From: Tricholoma matsutake
Taxonomy: Eukaryota > Basidiomycota > Agaricomycetes > Agaricales > Tricholomataceae
Length of the DNA stretch: 64,000 bases
Assembly: GCA_026075535.2 (NCBI GenBank)
Contig: AP026538.1
Span: 12,594,337 to 12,658,336, forward strand
Direction: 5' to 3'
Shown: piece after piece, positions 24,276-35,063 of the stretch
Layout: each line of letters opens with the position of its first letter
Numbering within the stretch: the first letter of the stretch is position 1
Position numbers and translations under genes: made by a program
The notes under the pieces: model-generated
What the model saw: the letters and a program-made list of their open reading frames with translations, nothing else
Database searches by the model: none
Told to the model about the DNA's origin: nothing

Positions 24276-25239
24276 CCTGATGAGAATTCAACATCTGATG
24301 GCAACGGCAATGGGAAACCCAGCAGATACAAACATGTTACTTTGGGAATTGGAAATTTCCCATGCAGCTGAATGGGCTCTTAAGAAAAATTGGCTCGTTT
24401 CTCAGTTTGATGTAGGGCAAGCGAGCTTGGCTATCTGACATGCTCTTAATTTGGTCGCATGCATCTCCTCCGGGTGATAGGTACCTTGATCTAATAATAA
24501 CACCTGCTAATGAGGGGGAGTTGCTTCTCGTGAGGATTTGAGCTGAGCAGCAAATAATAGATAATGACCTGCTCCCACAGTTGTTCTACTACCCATTAGG
24601 CAGCATATTCTCAGTCTTTACAATAAAGTTTTAATGAGCTTCCTGGCCTAAGGGTTGGTTATTGCTTACATGCATGCACATACTGTAGTACAATGCTTTT
24701 AGAAGTGTAAATACTGTACTGTATTGTATGAATTTAATGTGGGAGTCCCACAACTGCCACAGCCTCCCGTTGTTGAGGATTGAGGTGAAAGGCTGCACCG
24801 TGAAGACAGACTGCTGGATATGCCGTGATGCGACTGATGGCCTTGATGACCTTGGGACAAGCAATGCATGGCAATCGCCGAATTTACCTCAATTTAACAT
24901 TCAGTACCTTAAATTGAATCGAATATACACACTTACTTCATTACAAACTATTATTGACTTGTTACTGACCTCATTACAAAATGTTTATAACATATGCAAA
25001 CAATGTAGTAAATGGGCACTTAGACTTTATTTTGGCCTTCCAGCTGGCCTCATCCTCTTTTTAAAAATAATACCTCATAGGATGAGTTCTATCAATATAT
25101 TAGAGAGCCTAGGGACCATTTCCCCCTATCAAAATGTGTTGGGAATTGACGGATGCGCAAAATTGCTTCTGGATGACATTGATTAATCAAGTCAGTAACT
25201 AAGTTTGTAATGAAATCAGTAACACTTTTAAATCAGTAA
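24276..25239. other. Gene-free spacer
   Basis: A-T-rich sequence with a short palindrome (GGGAATTGGAAATTTCCC near 24341). The ORF at 24728-25186 has no recognisable domain, codon pattern or splice support and is not called. Confidence 0.4.
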
Positions 25240-25580
25240 CACTTTTGTAAAATTCCATCCTGTTTATTCATGAAGGACTTGTAATAATATGTCTGACTTC
25301 CATTTATTTGATGTTTGTGTTCTACAGTATTAAAAGCACCCCATAATTCATTCATTTACAAGAAGAAATTCCATCCTATTCACTTATGAAAAAGTCATAA
25401 TAAAACATGTCTGACTTCCATCCATTTGAGGTTTGAAATCTCCAGTATAAAAAGCACCCCATAATTCATTCATTTACAAGAAGAAATTTCATCCTATTCA
25501 CTGATGAAAAAGTGGTAATAAAATATGTCTGACTTCCATCCATTTGAGGTTTGAAATCTATGGTATGAAATTTCATCCCA
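25240..25580. repeat. Three tandem copies of a unit of about 113 bp
   Basis: Each copy contains ATGTCTGACTTCCAT, then AAAAGCACCCCATAATTC (first two copies), then ATTCATTTACAAGAAG. The second and third copies are nearly identical; the first is more diverged. Confidence 0.8.
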
Positions 25581-25779
25581 GATTCATCCACCATATATTC
25601 AGCCATTTATATTAGATATTTCCTTTTTTTTTACTTAAACAGCTGAAATCCATACCCCACCAGTCTCACAGTGTCAAACTGTAGAAGGACATGGTAAGTG
25701 TAAGAAGTGTGCAAACATCCTCTATTCTATAAGCAAATAGTGGCCAAAAATAATACACTAAACCAGAGCCAAACAGTTA

Positions 25780-26378
25780 TCTGGTTACAGCTGTCATAAG
25801 GACAAACACTGCTTTGAATGCTGGCAGTTGCAATATACAGTGAGGCCTGATGCCAGATTAGGAATAAAAGGTGGTACATGAATACAGATACTCCTGGCTC
25901 TTGCCAAAAGGGTGATGCAATGATGCATAATCAAGTGTGGTGGAGTGAAACAAGAGGGTGCACTGATGGTAAGTTGTGTTCTTCTGTTAGGGCGACACTG
26001 AGTATCACCAATGCAGGCTGGTACATGCACACTCTACAAGAAGTATGAAGTGGGGTGATGGTTGTGCAATGCATGTGGCTAATGGATATAAATAGAAAGA
26101 GTTTAGTTGCCTGAGGTTTCTCACACACTATGTGACAGTGGGAATTCTAAGAGAACACAACTGCTGTTCCCTTAGGCATGTATTAGGTTTATATACTATG
26201 TTACACATATTGTACATGACATGCACATATAGGTGCATACATATTTATGGAACATATGAATGGTGCAAGGCATGGGACTGATAGTTTCCATGCATTGGAA
26301 TGTCATATTAATTGATGGTGTTAGGATAGGAAATGTACTAATACTAGGATAGGGAAAAAAATTTAACATTTCCTAACA
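25780..26378 (-). repeat. Inverted gypsy LTR plus leader fragment
   Basis: Read on the minus strand from 26378 this begins TGTTAGGAAAT. It keeps the order of landmarks found in the LTR at 27005-27555: TATATACTATGTTAC, CTAAGAGAACACAACT, GTGTCGCCCTAACAGA or its diverged form, and CACCCTTTTGGCA. It passes the LTR end near 25833 into a leader that ends AGCTGTAACCAG. A small extra TGTTAGGATAGG inverted against the end lies at 26319. It is a diverged second copy of the same family facing the downstream element head to head. Confidence 0.7.
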
Positions 26379-27004
26379 CCACTCTTCTCCATGTAACCTT
26401 TCTGCTGTGTCCAGTTTTCCCTCTTCCTCTGTGCTTCTCACTCAAAGATATGGTGGTAGATGCAAGGCATGTCCCTATCCCACAGACACCTGTGGATGTG
26501 GAAGAATTCTCAATTGCATCCAAACACTGAATATGGAGACAGTTGATGGCATTGCATAGTTTCCATCAATGCTGCAGTTCCACAGCTAGATCCATATTAG
26601 TTGTCAAAAGGAGAGAAATGGTTCTCTGTGTGTGGATTGTCTTGTCATGAATGGAGGTATGAAGACAGCATATTTTGAGGTTCCCTGAACCTTGTTTGAG
26701 ATTCTTAATCTCTGTCTTTGCCATTCCAGCATCGTTGATTGGTGAGAAGGCCTCTAAGACCTTCTGTCTGAAGTCTGTATATTCTCCAAATCCCTCAGAT
26801 TGGTGTTGGTTGACAACTGTACCAGGCAGCTTCCGTCCCTCCATTCATGAAGGACAGCATGAAGATAATCTTCTTGTTGTTTGTGTCATAGACCTGGTCA
26901 TTGATTCACAGGAAGAGGTCTATCTCCTGGAGGAACTTGGCAGTCTTGGTCCACTCTCCTGAGAAGTGTGTGGGTGATCAGATTCAAATGTCCTTCGCAG
27001 ACAT
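26379..27004. other. Spacer between head-to-head LTR copies
   Basis: No gene is seen. ORFs at 26566-26844 and 26675-26962 lie opposite each other and match nothing recognisable. Confidence 0.4.
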
Positions 27005-27555
27005 TGTTAGGAAACCACCCCATTACCTAATAATATTTTATTTTATTTTATTATGTCAAATTACGCTACATGACGCCAAATGATGCTACACTTTGATAGC
27101 ATGAGAAATAAAAATGTACACGCATGTACTAATGGGTCAGTAACAACAATGTACAATATATGTAACATAGTATATAAACCCTAAATACATGCCTAGGGGA
27201 CCCCAGTTGTGTTCTCTTAGGTATTCCACCTATGCTTTCGGTGTGAAAGGCCTTTGTCAACAAACTCACCTATTAATAACCCCTCGCATCAAAACCATCA
27301 ATTCCCCCATCACAAGCACAGATCCCGCCCCCTTCTTGAAGAGAGAACCCGCACGGTCTTAGCTAGCAGATAGTGGGTGTCGCCCTAACAGAGGAATACA
27401 ACTGCCCATATCAGTGCACCTTCTCTTACTTGCGCATACGTCATTGTTTCACTGCGCCACATCCGATTACTCACCCTTTTGGCATGAGCCAGAAGTACTT
27501 GTATATACGTGATCTACCTTTTCTTTTGTAAGCTGATGCCAGGCCTTGCCTTACA
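27005..27555 (+). repeat. 5' LTR of a Ty3/gypsy element
   Basis: Begins TGTTAGGAAA and ends CCTTACA (TG..CA type), about 551 bp. It is followed at 27556 by TTGCGACCGCCAGTG, which looks like a degenerate primer-binding site starting TGG. A TATATAAACCC motif near 27173 may be the promoter. No matching 3' LTR is seen in the window because the element is cut at 30.58 kb. Confidence 0.6.
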
Positions 27556-27877
27556 TTGCGACCGCCAGTGATTGAGAGGCAGTGCTCGTCATTAGGACAG
27601 CTGCAACCAGACAACCAATCGGATCTGGTTTAGTTACAATTTACATTACTCTATTCAGATGACTATTTTAGTTACAAACCAAATTCAGTGATATCTCTGA
27701 GATCAGGCACTGTTGGAAGGGTTATTGATCCGAAGTGTCAAAATAGGCGCCCGACAAACAACAAACAATTGACAAACCTCAATGAACCTTATCACGTGAC
27801 CCGTAAACATTTGGAGAGGTCTCAAAGAAAAAATTTTGAATTTGTCGAAGAAGTGATTCATCACAGATTCTACAATT

Positions 27878-28975
27878 ATGTCCGAACCTTCAACTTCTAA
27901 TCGTGGTCCTAATCCTGCTCCCATACCAGCATTAGAGGTGAAAATTGATGCGCTCACAGCACAAATGTTGCAATTAGTGTCAGTATTGGCAGCATCACAG
28001 CCCAGACAAGTGGAAGTACAGCCAGAGATGATAGGAGAAAGAGATGATGAGATGGAGGAGATGGTGGAGTGGATATCGCAGGAGGATGAGACGGTGGAGA
28101 AATCCGGAAATGGAAAAGTGCACTTACCTAAGTACGCGCCCCTGCAAATCTTTGACAGTACCATGGAAAATACAAAATCCTTCATGAGCTCTATAGTATT
28201 GTACATCCATGGGAGGAAGCCAGAGTTTCGTACAGCCGAGTCTAGGATTATGTTTGCTCTCTCATACATTCAGGGGGGGAAAGCACAGATCTGGAGAAAC
28301 GAGGCTATTAATCAAATTGCCATGGGAAATAAACCTTTTGCAACCTTCAAGGAATTTCTGGAGAGATTGGAGGCACAGTTTGGAGACCCTAATCCAAAGG
28401 TGACAGCCAATGCTAAATTAAAGACCATGCACCAAGGTTCCCTAACGGTGGATGAATTTATTTTGCAGTTCAAAGCAGAAGCTTCGCAAACGGACATGGG
28501 AGAAGCTGCATTGGTAGAGTTTTTGAAAGCAGGATTAAATCCCTCCTTATTCAAGTCTATCTACCAACTACCTTCTATGCCAGAGAAGTTGGATGAGTGG
28601 TATAATTGGGCAATGTGCCTTGACCAGCAATATCAGCAGGAACAGGCAGAGTCAAAGTTGATGTACAGAAGTAGTAAATTTGGAAAGTCATCTGGAGGAA
28701 AGTCCGAGAAAGGAAAGGCACCTCAGGCACAAGCTCCAAGGGCACAGCCACCGGCCATGGCAGTGACACCTATAGTTACGGAGTCAGCAGCACCAGCAGA
28801 GGCAATGGAGGTTGATCAAGCAGGGAGACGAGCCCCACTTAAATGTTTTAACTGTGGGCAGTTAGGACACATTTCTAGGAATTGTAGGCAGAAAAGAAAG
28901 ATTAGGGAAGCTACAATCGAGGAAGTGAAGCCAGAGGAAGGCAAGCAGAAGAATTTTGTGGAAGAGTCCCAGTGA
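27878..28975 (+). CDS. Gypsy Gag polyprotein
   Basis: An uninterrupted 365-aa frame from ATG 27878 to TGA 28975. Domains in order: a short N-terminal helix, an acidic stretch (about 45-75), a retrotransposon-gag capsid region (about 85-270, with F-x-S-x-x-Y-I-x-G-x-A and a T-V-D-E-F motif), a basic Lys/Pro/Ala linker, and one perfect CCHC zinc knuckle ([14 protein letters not shown], about 325-338). Gag packages the element RNA into virus-like particles in the cytoplasm. This is the best preserved retroelement ORF in the window, with no stop. The pol frame follows in the -1 phase and touches the gag stop. Confidence 0.9.
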   Translation: MSEPSTSNRGPNPAPIPALEVKIDALTAQMLQLVSVLAASQPRQVEVQPEMIGERDDEMEEMVEWISQEDETVEKSGNGKVHLPKYAPLQIFDSTMENTKSFMSSIVLYIHGRKPEFRTAESRIMFALSYIQGGKAQIWRNEAINQIAMGNKPFATFKEFLERLEAQFGDPNPKVTANAKLKTMHQGSLTVDEFILQFKAEASQTDMGEAALVEFLKAGLNPSLFKSIYQLPSMPEKLDEWYNWAMCLDQQYQQEQAESKLMYRSSKFGKSSGGKSEKGKAPQAQAPRAQPPAMAVTPIVTESAAPAEAMEVDQAGRRAPLKCFNCGQLGHISRNCRQKRKIREATIEEVKPEEGKQKNFVEESQ

Positions 28976-30577
28976 AGGTTTCCCCATTGGTGACCCAAAA
29001 TCATTACAATGTATTAGTATCCAAGGAAACCCAGAGCAAATCAGAAAAGGAAATTGAGGAGGAGTATAACCATTCTGAATCATGTGATGAAAAGGAGTAC
29101 AACTGTTGTCAATCACGTGACAATTTTCACACATCATTTCTGAAAACCCCTAAATTCTTTATTCGCTCTGCGCGAGTAGAACCCGAAATCACCTTGACTG
29201 TGGGATTGAAGACAGTGGACACACATGCAGCTATTGATGTGGAAGTGTTGCTTGATAGTGGTGCTACAGGATTATTTATTAATCGATCTTTAATTACTGG
29301 AAACGGTATTAACACACACAACCTGGCGCAACCTATAATGGTGTACAATATTGACGGAACAGTCAATCGTGGAGGAACTATCAAGGAGGAGGTGACTATG
29401 GTACTAAAGTATCAGGAGCATCAGGAGCGAGCCATATTCAAAGTGTGTGATCTTGGGAAAACCAATCTAATAATAGGATGTCCATGGTTATGGAAGCATA
29501 ATCCCAAAATTGATTGGAAAACTGGGAAAGTACAAATGACTCATTGTCCTAAGGAATGTAATGTGTATGGGAGGAAGATGAAGAAGGAAAAAAGGAAAAA
29601 GAAAGAGAAAGAACATCCGAGAAAGCATTCTGTTACGATGGAGGAAGTGGAGGATGAGGAAATGCCAAATGGGGAAGTTCCGATCATGATTGAGAAAGAA
29701 GAGCAGAAGCAAACCTTTAGAACAATTCATGGAGGACAGTCGTGGGACAAGAATATCATGAAGGTGGAGAAGCCAGTGGAGGAATGGGTGCCAAAAGTGT
29801 ATCATGAACATCTGTCAGTGTTCCAGAAGAAGGAGTCTGAGCGAATGCCAGTGCGGAAGCCATGGGATCATGTGATTGAGATGAAGCCAGGGTTTGTGCC
29901 GAAGAAGTCGAAGGTATATCCGTTATCTCTGATGGAACAAGAAGAAGTGGATGCGTTCCTGAAGGAGCAATTGTGCAAAGGATACATACAACCTTCGAAA
30001 TCACTGCAGACGTCACCAATATTCTTCGTGCCAAAGAAAGACCAAAGGAAGAGGATGTGTACCGATTATAGGTATTTGAATGAGTGGACAGTGAAGAACG
30101 CGTACCCCCTGCCGTTGATCTCAGAAATAATTGACAAGGTGGGAAAAGCCAAGGTCTTTACAAAATTGGATTTACGATGGGGATACAACAATGTACGAAT
30201 AAAGAAAGGAGATGAGTGGAAGGCAGCATTTGCCACGGATCCTTCGAGCCGCTTGTCATGTTTTTTGGGATGACTAATAGTCCCCTGACCTTTCAAAATA
30301 TGATGAACAACATTTTCAAGGATGTAATAGACAAAGGCATGGTAATAATATTTATTGACGACATTCTGATATTCATGGAGGATGAAGAAAATCATGAGGC
30401 AATAGTACAGGAGGTGTTACAGAGGTTGGCGGAGAATGATCTATTTTTGAAACCAGAGAAGTGTGTGTTTGGGGCAAGCGAGATTGAGTTCCTAGGATTA
30501 TTGATCGGCCCTGACGGGATCAAAATGGATCCAATCAAGGTACAGGCGATCACAGATTGGCCTGCGCCCACCATGAA
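28972..30577 (+). pseudogene. Gypsy Pol fragment: protease and reverse transcriptase
   Basis: The frame opens at the gag stop in the -1 phase. An aspartic protease motif (L-L-D-S-G-A-T-G) lies near 29.25 kb and a G-C-P-W-L motif near 29.48 kb. Reverse transcriptase follows: [15 protein letters not shown], then F-I-D-D-I-L-I-F as the catalytic core near 30.36 kb, and F-L-G-L-L-I-G. At about 30241 the frame shifts inside the block between K-A-A-F and E-P-L-V-M-F-F, consistent with a small deletion removing a few codons. The gene ends at the junction with copia sequence, so no RNase H or integrase remains. Confidence 0.85.
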
Positions 30578-30895
30578 GATATTAAAATACATGTTTGATG
30601 GCAGTCCAATGAGTAGGTCTGGGATTGCTCATGAACTGGCTGAGTGTTTGTACCGCAAATGAAATGTCGGGTCGCGTTCCAATTGCCACATACATGAGTG
30701 ATCTGATCGCGCTGCGATATTCAGGGATATTGTGGTGCTCGTCGTCGGGCGTTTTGATCAGTTTGATATTAGGGTCCAATGGTGTGCTGACAGGGTGCAA
30801 ATCTGTCATTCCGAATTTCTCCAGGACCTTCTTGATATACTGATGCTGCATGATTTTGAGGGTACTATCCTCCATGTCAAGAGGCGTCAGATCCA
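30578..30895 (-). pseudogene. Ty1/copia reverse-transcriptase fragment
   Basis: On the minus strand the frame reads S-Q-H-like Q-H-Q-Y-I-K-K-V-L-E-K-F, P-V-S-T-P-L-D-P, S-L-M-Y-V-A-I-G-T-R-P-D-I-S-F and H-W-T-A-I-K-H-V-F. This is the hallmark C-terminal RT and connection segment of copia polymerases (RVT_2). The upstream part is lost near 30.90 kb and the downstream part ends at the gypsy junction. The ORF's N-terminal 50 residues lie in unrelated sequence. Confidence 0.85.
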
Positions 30896-31650
30896 CCGAT
30901 CGCAGCCATAGCTCCCACAGTGGGGTAGGTAGGGGGTACCCCCAAAAAAGGATGCCAACATAAGCAAGGCAAAGGGAACGGCAAGGCAAAGGGAACGGCA
31001 AGACTGAAGCGAGATGGCTCGGCAAGGTCGGCATTTCAGACGTTTACCGTGATAATCCTCATCTCGACTGACGGTTGGACGCATACCTACAGACGCGTCA
31101 ACGTCAAGATCTCCTTCTCAGCACGGCAATCTCACAATATACATAGTGTTCCATATCAACATTCGTTCTCGACTGTCCCTATATTATCAGGCTCTTTCTC
31201 TCATAACTCTCCGGCTGCAACCTCCACTTCCTCTTGCCACCCACCTGTTCATATCTCTTCATCTTTTCTCTCGAAACCAGCTACTGCTAGTCTCTCATCT
31301 AATGAAAATACATCACCTTTCAATCATACTACTCCTAACAAAGTCCTCTGCTCACGCTGTGGTATTAATCTCGACGTTGTCAGGTTTCAATACAGTATCC
31401 ATGCGGATTCTGTGCCCAATCAAGTCTGAACGGGGCATGTTCAGTACACATCCAAAGTGGCAAGGCTATTTCGATATGCTCTCGCGCTTATGATTTCAAG
31501 ATCGCTCCCGCTTCGAAAATCTCAAAGCAGAAGACATGCACAAATGTTCCGATCACTCGGGTTCAACAACCGAGCGCCAAGAAAGCAGAACGAGTGATCT
31601 CAAAGAGAAGGAGCATGGAGATGGAGAGCAGGAGGCCAACAATGTTGTTC
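30896..31650. other. Unassigned spacer
   Basis: An imperfect direct repeat GGCAAAGGGAACGGCAA lies near 30.97-30.99 kb. The ORF at 31049-31429 contains one C-S-R-C pair but nothing else to support a gene; it may be retroelement LTR sequence. Confidence 0.35.
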
Positions 31651-33524
31651 TCATGCAGACCAGGTGTTGCGGAAGAAGACGGCATAAGGAAAGTGGAGCT
31701 TGATACGTTCCAGGAGCCACCAGCCAGGGGTGGCGTAGGTGACATGGGAGTTGCTCGAGCCGCCTTTCGACTGGCCAGAGTGGAGTTGGCCAACGACACG
31801 ACCATTGTTGTCCCAGACGAGAGCCCCAGAGTCTCCTTTGTCTGCAAAGACGCCAGAATTCTTCCCCCAGTTGTAGATTCCGAGTTCGATGGACTCAACA
31901 CCGAGTTCGTCGCAGAGGAAGGACTCGATGCCTGCATAGCGTCCGAAGGTGAGGCCAGTCTTGGTACCGTCTTTCCCGACGATAAGGCAGGGCCGGTTCT
32001 CGCTGTCGAACAAGTCAGGATTGGCGAGGAGCTCGCGCGTGACGACACCTTGGATCTTGAGCTTTCGAGCATGGGGATACTTGAAAGCGGTCCTAGTATT
32101 ACTCTGAGGATAGAACATGGGGGTTACTTTGTCGGGAGAAATGTCAGTTCCTGAATAAAGTCCTGTTAGACAAAGTAAATGATAAAAATGAGTCAAACCG
32201 CACCCAGATCCACAAATGTGCCTTCAAACTCGGCCTTGACCTTCGTCTCATCAACTTCGAAAGCACCCCAATCCTCCGTATACCGTGTTCCACCCTCGAT
32301 GTCGACGGAGATGGCCTTAGCGTAACGAACGTGATCGATGTTGCGGAGACCAATGTCGCTCCACTGGTTCTTGACCTCACCATAGAATTCCTCGAGCTCG
32401 GCGATAGCCTCTTGCCTCTCGAGCAAGAGGTCTTGATTTTTGCGAAGCTCTCTATCTTCATCCCTGTCCCGGTTCTGCTTCGCCTCCAACCTGACGATTT
32501 CTCTGACGTAAACTTCGGCGACTATGCCGTGGTTGCCAATGAGAGTCCTGATGTCGTCCAAGCCCTGCTGGAAGCGACGCATTCCGTTGGCACGTACATC
32601 CAGCTTAGCTGCGCCAGACCCCTTGAATTCGTAGTCGACGGTGGTGTCCTTCCGGAGGACGTGGCAGTTGCTGACGCCCAACACCTTATCGCTGGGGTTG
32701 CCACGCTTGTCTTTGTTTTCGTGGAAGAAGAGAGTGAGGCTACCCTGAGCATCATCGGTCTCCCTCTCCTTGGTGGCGAGGGGAATGTTGAGAGCGGCAG
32801 TGAAGATACGACGGACGTAGGCGGTAGGGTTGTTGCTGCCAACAACGCGCATGAGGGGTGGACCTGATAGCTTGGACAGAACGGCCTCACGCCACTCCAC
32901 CACAACATCCTAGACTCCATTCTCCGCGAGAAGCGCAAGGATATCCTGGGAGACATCGTGGGCGGTGTCGGGAGAGGTAGAACTGGGATGAACGCCGACC
33001 CAAATGACGGGAGGACCGAGAGTCTGCTCGTCGTCCTCTCCGTAGCTGACAAAGCGAGCAGGGTCGATGGACGAATAGCGAAGCTTGCGACCTTTCACCA
33101 GGTCGCGGATCTGGGGACCGACAGTGTGCCAGACCTTGTTGAGCGAGGTGTCGTAGACTTCTCGAAGCGACTTGGAAGGGAGATGGGCGAATCTGCCCTG
33201 GGGCTTGGGGAAGGGATTGGTGAAGAAATCAGAACGGTAGAGGAGGTTGGGGTGGTCGCCGTTGTCGGTGATGCCGTTGTAGTATGCAATCTTCTCGTAC
33301 TCCGAGACAGCGTAAGGGGATACAACGGTGAAATCGCTGTCTTGTGAGGCGAGGGCGAGTGCGGGGATAACAGACACGTCGCTTGGTATAGACACGCAAA
33401 AAGACTAAGGACTCGCCAGCTCTACCCAAAGCCTCATAGGTAAACGGAAAGACTTGTAAAGAAGATGCTGGTGAGTGTGTAACAGACGAGGGAAAGACGG
33501 TGGGACTCACCAGGAGGATCCATG
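31651..33524 (-). pseudogene. Trypsin-like serine-protease-fold protein with internal stop
   Basis: Open blocks 33395-32913 and 32909-32213 are in one frame separated only by TAG at 32910-32912. An intron (GTGCGG..TAACAG, about 32168-32208) joins the second block to 32166-31651. The C-terminal domain carries a catalytic-looking His motif (V-S-N-C-H-V-L) and a Ser motif (D-K-G-D-S-G-A-L-V-W), as in divergent trypsin-like peptidases, with a long Glu/Arg coiled coil between them. The N-terminal domain (Y-Y-N-G-I-T-D-N-G-D-H-P) is a fungal block I recognise but cannot name. The start is uncertain: an ATG at 33524 followed by GTGAGT may be exon 1, but its phase does not fit without another splice. 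The TAG could come from a CAG or GAG codon. Confidence 0.6.
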
Positions 33525-33679
33525 TTCCCGTTCACCGACGCAACCCAAGTTCCGTCAACTGAGTTTTAAAATACTTACTGCTTATTACATCTGAGTCAGT
33601 TACTTCTAACCTGTCCTCCAACAAAGGTACACGATAATTCGAACTTACTAGCCATTTACACACAACTTGCATCATTCAG

Positions 33680-34649
33680 GTGAAAACAGACCTTCATCAT
33701 CTCATGGGCAGCGGTGGGACAACGACGACGATCTCGAACCACCTACAAAGCAGAGATGTACAAGTGATCCTCGTGAAAATTCACCTGATGCTCTCATTTA
33801 CCCAGAATTTCAAGATTCTCAGGTAGCCGATCTCTGTAGTGCAGTCTACTTTGTCTTAAATTGCATATCACATCTAGTCTGGAATCAATGACTCGGACAT
33901 GACTCCGATTTCCCCAACTCCGAGTGACGCTCTTGTGCAAGATTCTCAACAATCTTCAAGCCAACAGTCACGACCTGCTACAGAACTGTCAGCTAGCCCT
34001 AACTGTCCAGATAGAGCCGATTCGCCCACTGATATCCTAGAAGATCCGATCTTCCCAGATCCTGTAGCAAATCTCGAACAGCTTCGATGTTCCCAAGCCT
34101 TTATCAATGCTTTAAGGAATGCTTCCCTGGATAACTCGCAGCTCAAACCAGATGACCTGCATCGCCTTAGAAACCCACCCAAGGAATCCATCAATTTGAG
34201 TGAGGATCCCGACTTATGACTGTCAATTGATTTATTTCTTGCTGTTGGAAACACATCACAAGTCTGCGCAAGCTGCGATCCTTAGGAGACACCCCGACGA
34301 CAATGTCTTATCTTATGATCAGGTAAAACGATGTATCAGAAATATCACAGCTATTGTACTGGCTCTACATGACATGTGCATAAATTCTTGTCATGCTTTT
34401 ACAGGCCCGTTTGAACACCTTGAAGCATGTTCAATCTGCTCCGAGTCTCGTTATGACCCAGCCATTCTTGCTTCCAGCGATGGTGAACTCAAGAAACCCC
34501 GGTTGCAGTTCTCGACTCTAATGCCTGGGCCACAACTCCAAGCGCAATGGGCTCATCCTGAAGGCACAACACAGATGTGATACAGAGAGCATTGCATAAG
34601 TACACTTCTCCCTGATTTGGCCGAACTCTCTGGGACAGTTGATATTGAT
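33680..34649 (+). pseudogene. Plavaka/Tnp2-type transposase, 5' half
   Basis: Exon-like blocks join through an intron ending near 33882 (CACATCTAG). A Ser/Pro-rich N-terminus leads to N-L-S-E-D-P-D-L, then R-R-H-P-D-D-N-V-L-S-Y-D-Q-V-K, then M-C-I-N-S-C-x-A-F-T-G-P with a C-x-x-C pair, then P-G-P-Q-L-Q-A-Q-W. These are landmarks of Plavaka transposases, the basidiomycete branch of CACTA-like (Tnp2) elements. TGA at 34217-34219 and 34578-34580 sit where arginines are expected, and a frameshift lies near 34250. The gene stops at G-T-V-D-I-D-D-I at 34656, exactly at the edge of the 23-kb insertion, and resumes at 57875. Confidence 0.8.
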
Positions 34650-34656
34650 GACATTG
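34650..34656. other. Left target-site duplication GACATTG
   Basis: The same 7 bases occur at 57875-57881, immediately outside the right inverted repeat. With the next base counted they are GACATTGC and GACATTGT, so an 8-bp duplication with one mismatch is also possible, as expected for KDZ elements. Confidence 0.8.
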
Positions 34657-35063
34657 CACATAGGTAAGCTACACTGTACCAAATAATATGGTCTATCAAA
34701 CACATACAGTGTATCGAGTGATACGGGTTCGGTGGATGCTGTCGAATGCTCTCATAGTATGTATAACATGTACTAGTATCAAATGAATACACTTTTACAA
34801 TTCTTGCTTGTGATACACTATGAAGAATGTTAATAATATACAGATCAGAGATAGCGTACACAGTACTCGGCAATGGCATTGGCATCAGCATAGAAGTATG
34901 GCATCAGCATCAGGCACCACTTCGCCATAATAGTATGACCTAGTTGCATGTACTATAGTGAATTACAATGCTTGGTATAGATGTGCATAGGAGACTGTAT
35001 GGCCTAGCTATGGGCAATGATGCAATAATTCATTCTATGTAGTGCAGACCTACCAAACGGGTC
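34657..35063 (+). repeat. Left terminal inverted repeat of the KDZ element
   Basis: Begins CACATAGGTAAGCTAC and matches the reverse complement of the right end over roughly 400 bp with interruptions. Landmarks include GTATAACATGTACTAGTATC, GATACACTATGAAGAATG and GCATAGGAGACTGTATGG. The stretch near 34873-34960 differs between the ends. Confidence 0.8.

Larger units (their letters stand above)
21240..24300. mobile_element. Decayed PIF/Harbinger-type DNA transposon
   Basis: A Myb/SANT-like DNA-binding gene on the plus strand and a DDE transposase gene on the minus strand converge on a 230-bp spacer. This two-gene arrangement is known for PIF/Harbinger elements. Both genes carry stops at expected arginine codons. 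Terminal inverted repeats and the usual 3-bp target duplication were not located by eye, so the outer limits are approximate. Confidence 0.65.
27005..30577 (+). mobile_element. 3'-truncated Ty3/gypsy retrotransposon
   Basis: LTR, leader, gag, protease and reverse transcriptase follow one another on the plus strand. RNase H, integrase and the 3' LTR are missing. The pol sequence stops at D-W-P-A-P-T-M near 30577 and is replaced without a gap by an inverted copia fragment. Confidence 0.8.

Noticed and set aside
24728..25186. 152-aa ORF as a gene
   Set aside because: No domain, no codon signal, AT-rich context, no conserved splice sites.
26319..26378. Tiny 60-bp inverted repeat (TGTTAGGA..TCCTAACA) as a separate MITE
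   Set aside because: Its right end is the terminus of the inverted gypsy LTR; the left half is better explained as a partial duplication of that terminus.
31049..31429. 126-aa ORF with a C-x-x-C pair as a zinc-ribbon protein
   Set aside because: One Cys pair without a second; Ser/Thr-rich composition; sits between transposon fragments.
31594..33347. Plus-strand ORFs of 129-186 aa opposite the protease gene
   Set aside because: Antisense shadows; the minus strand carries the His and GDSG motifs and the intron.
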